Source: Polytrichum commune
Lineage: Eukaryota > Streptophyta > Polytrichopsida > Polytrichales > Polytrichaceae
NCBI GenBank assembly: GCA_950295325.1
Contig: OX485807.1
Location: 39,524,440-39,588,439 of the forward strand
DNA: 64,000 nucleotides
Reading direction: 5' to 3'
Positions 63,856 through 64,000 of the stretch are shown here, in pieces. The notes under the pieces are model-generated. The model was not told the origin of the DNA, did no database searches, and worked only from the letters and a program-made list of their open reading frames with translations. Position 1 is the first letter of the stretch. Every line of letters starts with the position of its first letter. Made by a program: the position numbers and the translations under genes.

Positions 63856-64000
63856 TGATCATGTACTATTCGCATGTCATTTGCGATTTTTATTGCGATT
63901 TTTTTCCAAGTCCATATGTATCATGATTTATGTACACTCTAGTATGAGTAAGGATTTATGAGAATGAAGAATGTAAGGGTGATTTTTTATTTTTTTTTAT
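63856..64000. other. 3' flank of the transposase, inside the element
   Basis: AT-rich; holds repeated TTGCGATTTTT words (63880-63905) and ends in T-rich sequence. No terminal repeat is seen before the window ends. Confidence 0.4.

Larger units (their letters stand above)
58869..64000 (+). mobile_element. piggyBac-like element, right end outside the window
   Basis: Contains a piggyBac-type transposase (61544-63855). The proposed left end is TTAA at 58869-58872 followed by CCCCTAAAGGACC, which fits the TTAA target and CCC-type start of this superfamily. The 3' end must lie beyond 64000, so the inverted repeat cannot be checked. The transposase is sure; the left boundary is a proposal. A tandem repeat and an inverted repeat lie in the left part. 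Confidence 0.6.

Noticed and set aside
1-64000. CRISPR arrays, operons, rRNA or tRNA genes
   Set aside because: The window is eukaryotic nuclear DNA. No spaced repeat array, rRNA segment or tRNA-like cloverleaf was recognised by eye; tRNAs would need a dedicated scan.

Overview
The window is nuclear DNA of a land plant. Five multi-exon genes with GT-AG introns give clear plant orthologues: gamma-tubulin complex protein 3 (GCP3), an F-box/LRR protein of the At3g58530 type, a BRAT1/ATAD2-type AAA-ATPase with bromodomain, nucleoporin NUP107, and a plant-conserved Gln-rich protein that I cannot name. Loose gene spacing, TE-filled introns, a piggyBac-type transposase and SWIM zinc-finger transposon remnants hint at a bryophyte, lycophyte or fern rather than a flowering plant. 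The species cannot be fixed from the sequence alone.

Layout. 0.3-4.4 kb: GCP3 (minus, 5 exons), with a possible small divergent gene at 4.8-5.5 kb. 6.2-6.9 kb: a MITE-like element. 7.1-13.7 kb: a full-length, recently inserted Ty1/copia retrotransposon on the minus strand, with 386-bp LTRs, a perfect 5-bp target duplication and a broken gag-pol. 15.0-20.7 kb: the F-box/LRR gene (minus, 11 exons), with three different MITE-like insertions in its introns. 22.5-32.5 kb: the BRAT1-type gene (minus, 16 exons). 32.5-40.5 kb: no gene seen, but MITEs and a local tandem duplication. 40.8-44.4 kb: NUP107 (minus, 2 exons), with a tandem partial copy of its 3' end and a two- to three-fold repeat of its 5' flank. 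45-48 kb: repeats. 48.7-52.8 kb: the Gln-rich gene (plus, 8 exons). 54.5-57.6 kb: decayed SWIM-type transposon protein fragments. 58.9-64.0 kb: a piggyBac-like element (plus) whose transposase carries one frameshift; its right end lies outside the window.

The intact genes are unrelated housekeeping functions (microtubule nucleation, protein turnover, chromatin, nuclear pore) and do not form a pathway. All exon models were read by hand and keep an open frame through every junction (GCP3 920 aa, F-box/LRR 332 aa, BRAT1-like 1257 aa, NUP107 1116 aa, Gln-rich protein 418 aa). Two themes stand out. Short direct tandem duplications (about 150-470 bp) sit at gene edges and splice sites, several of them copying an acceptor or promoter block. 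The telobox AAACCCTA lies upstream of four of the five genes.
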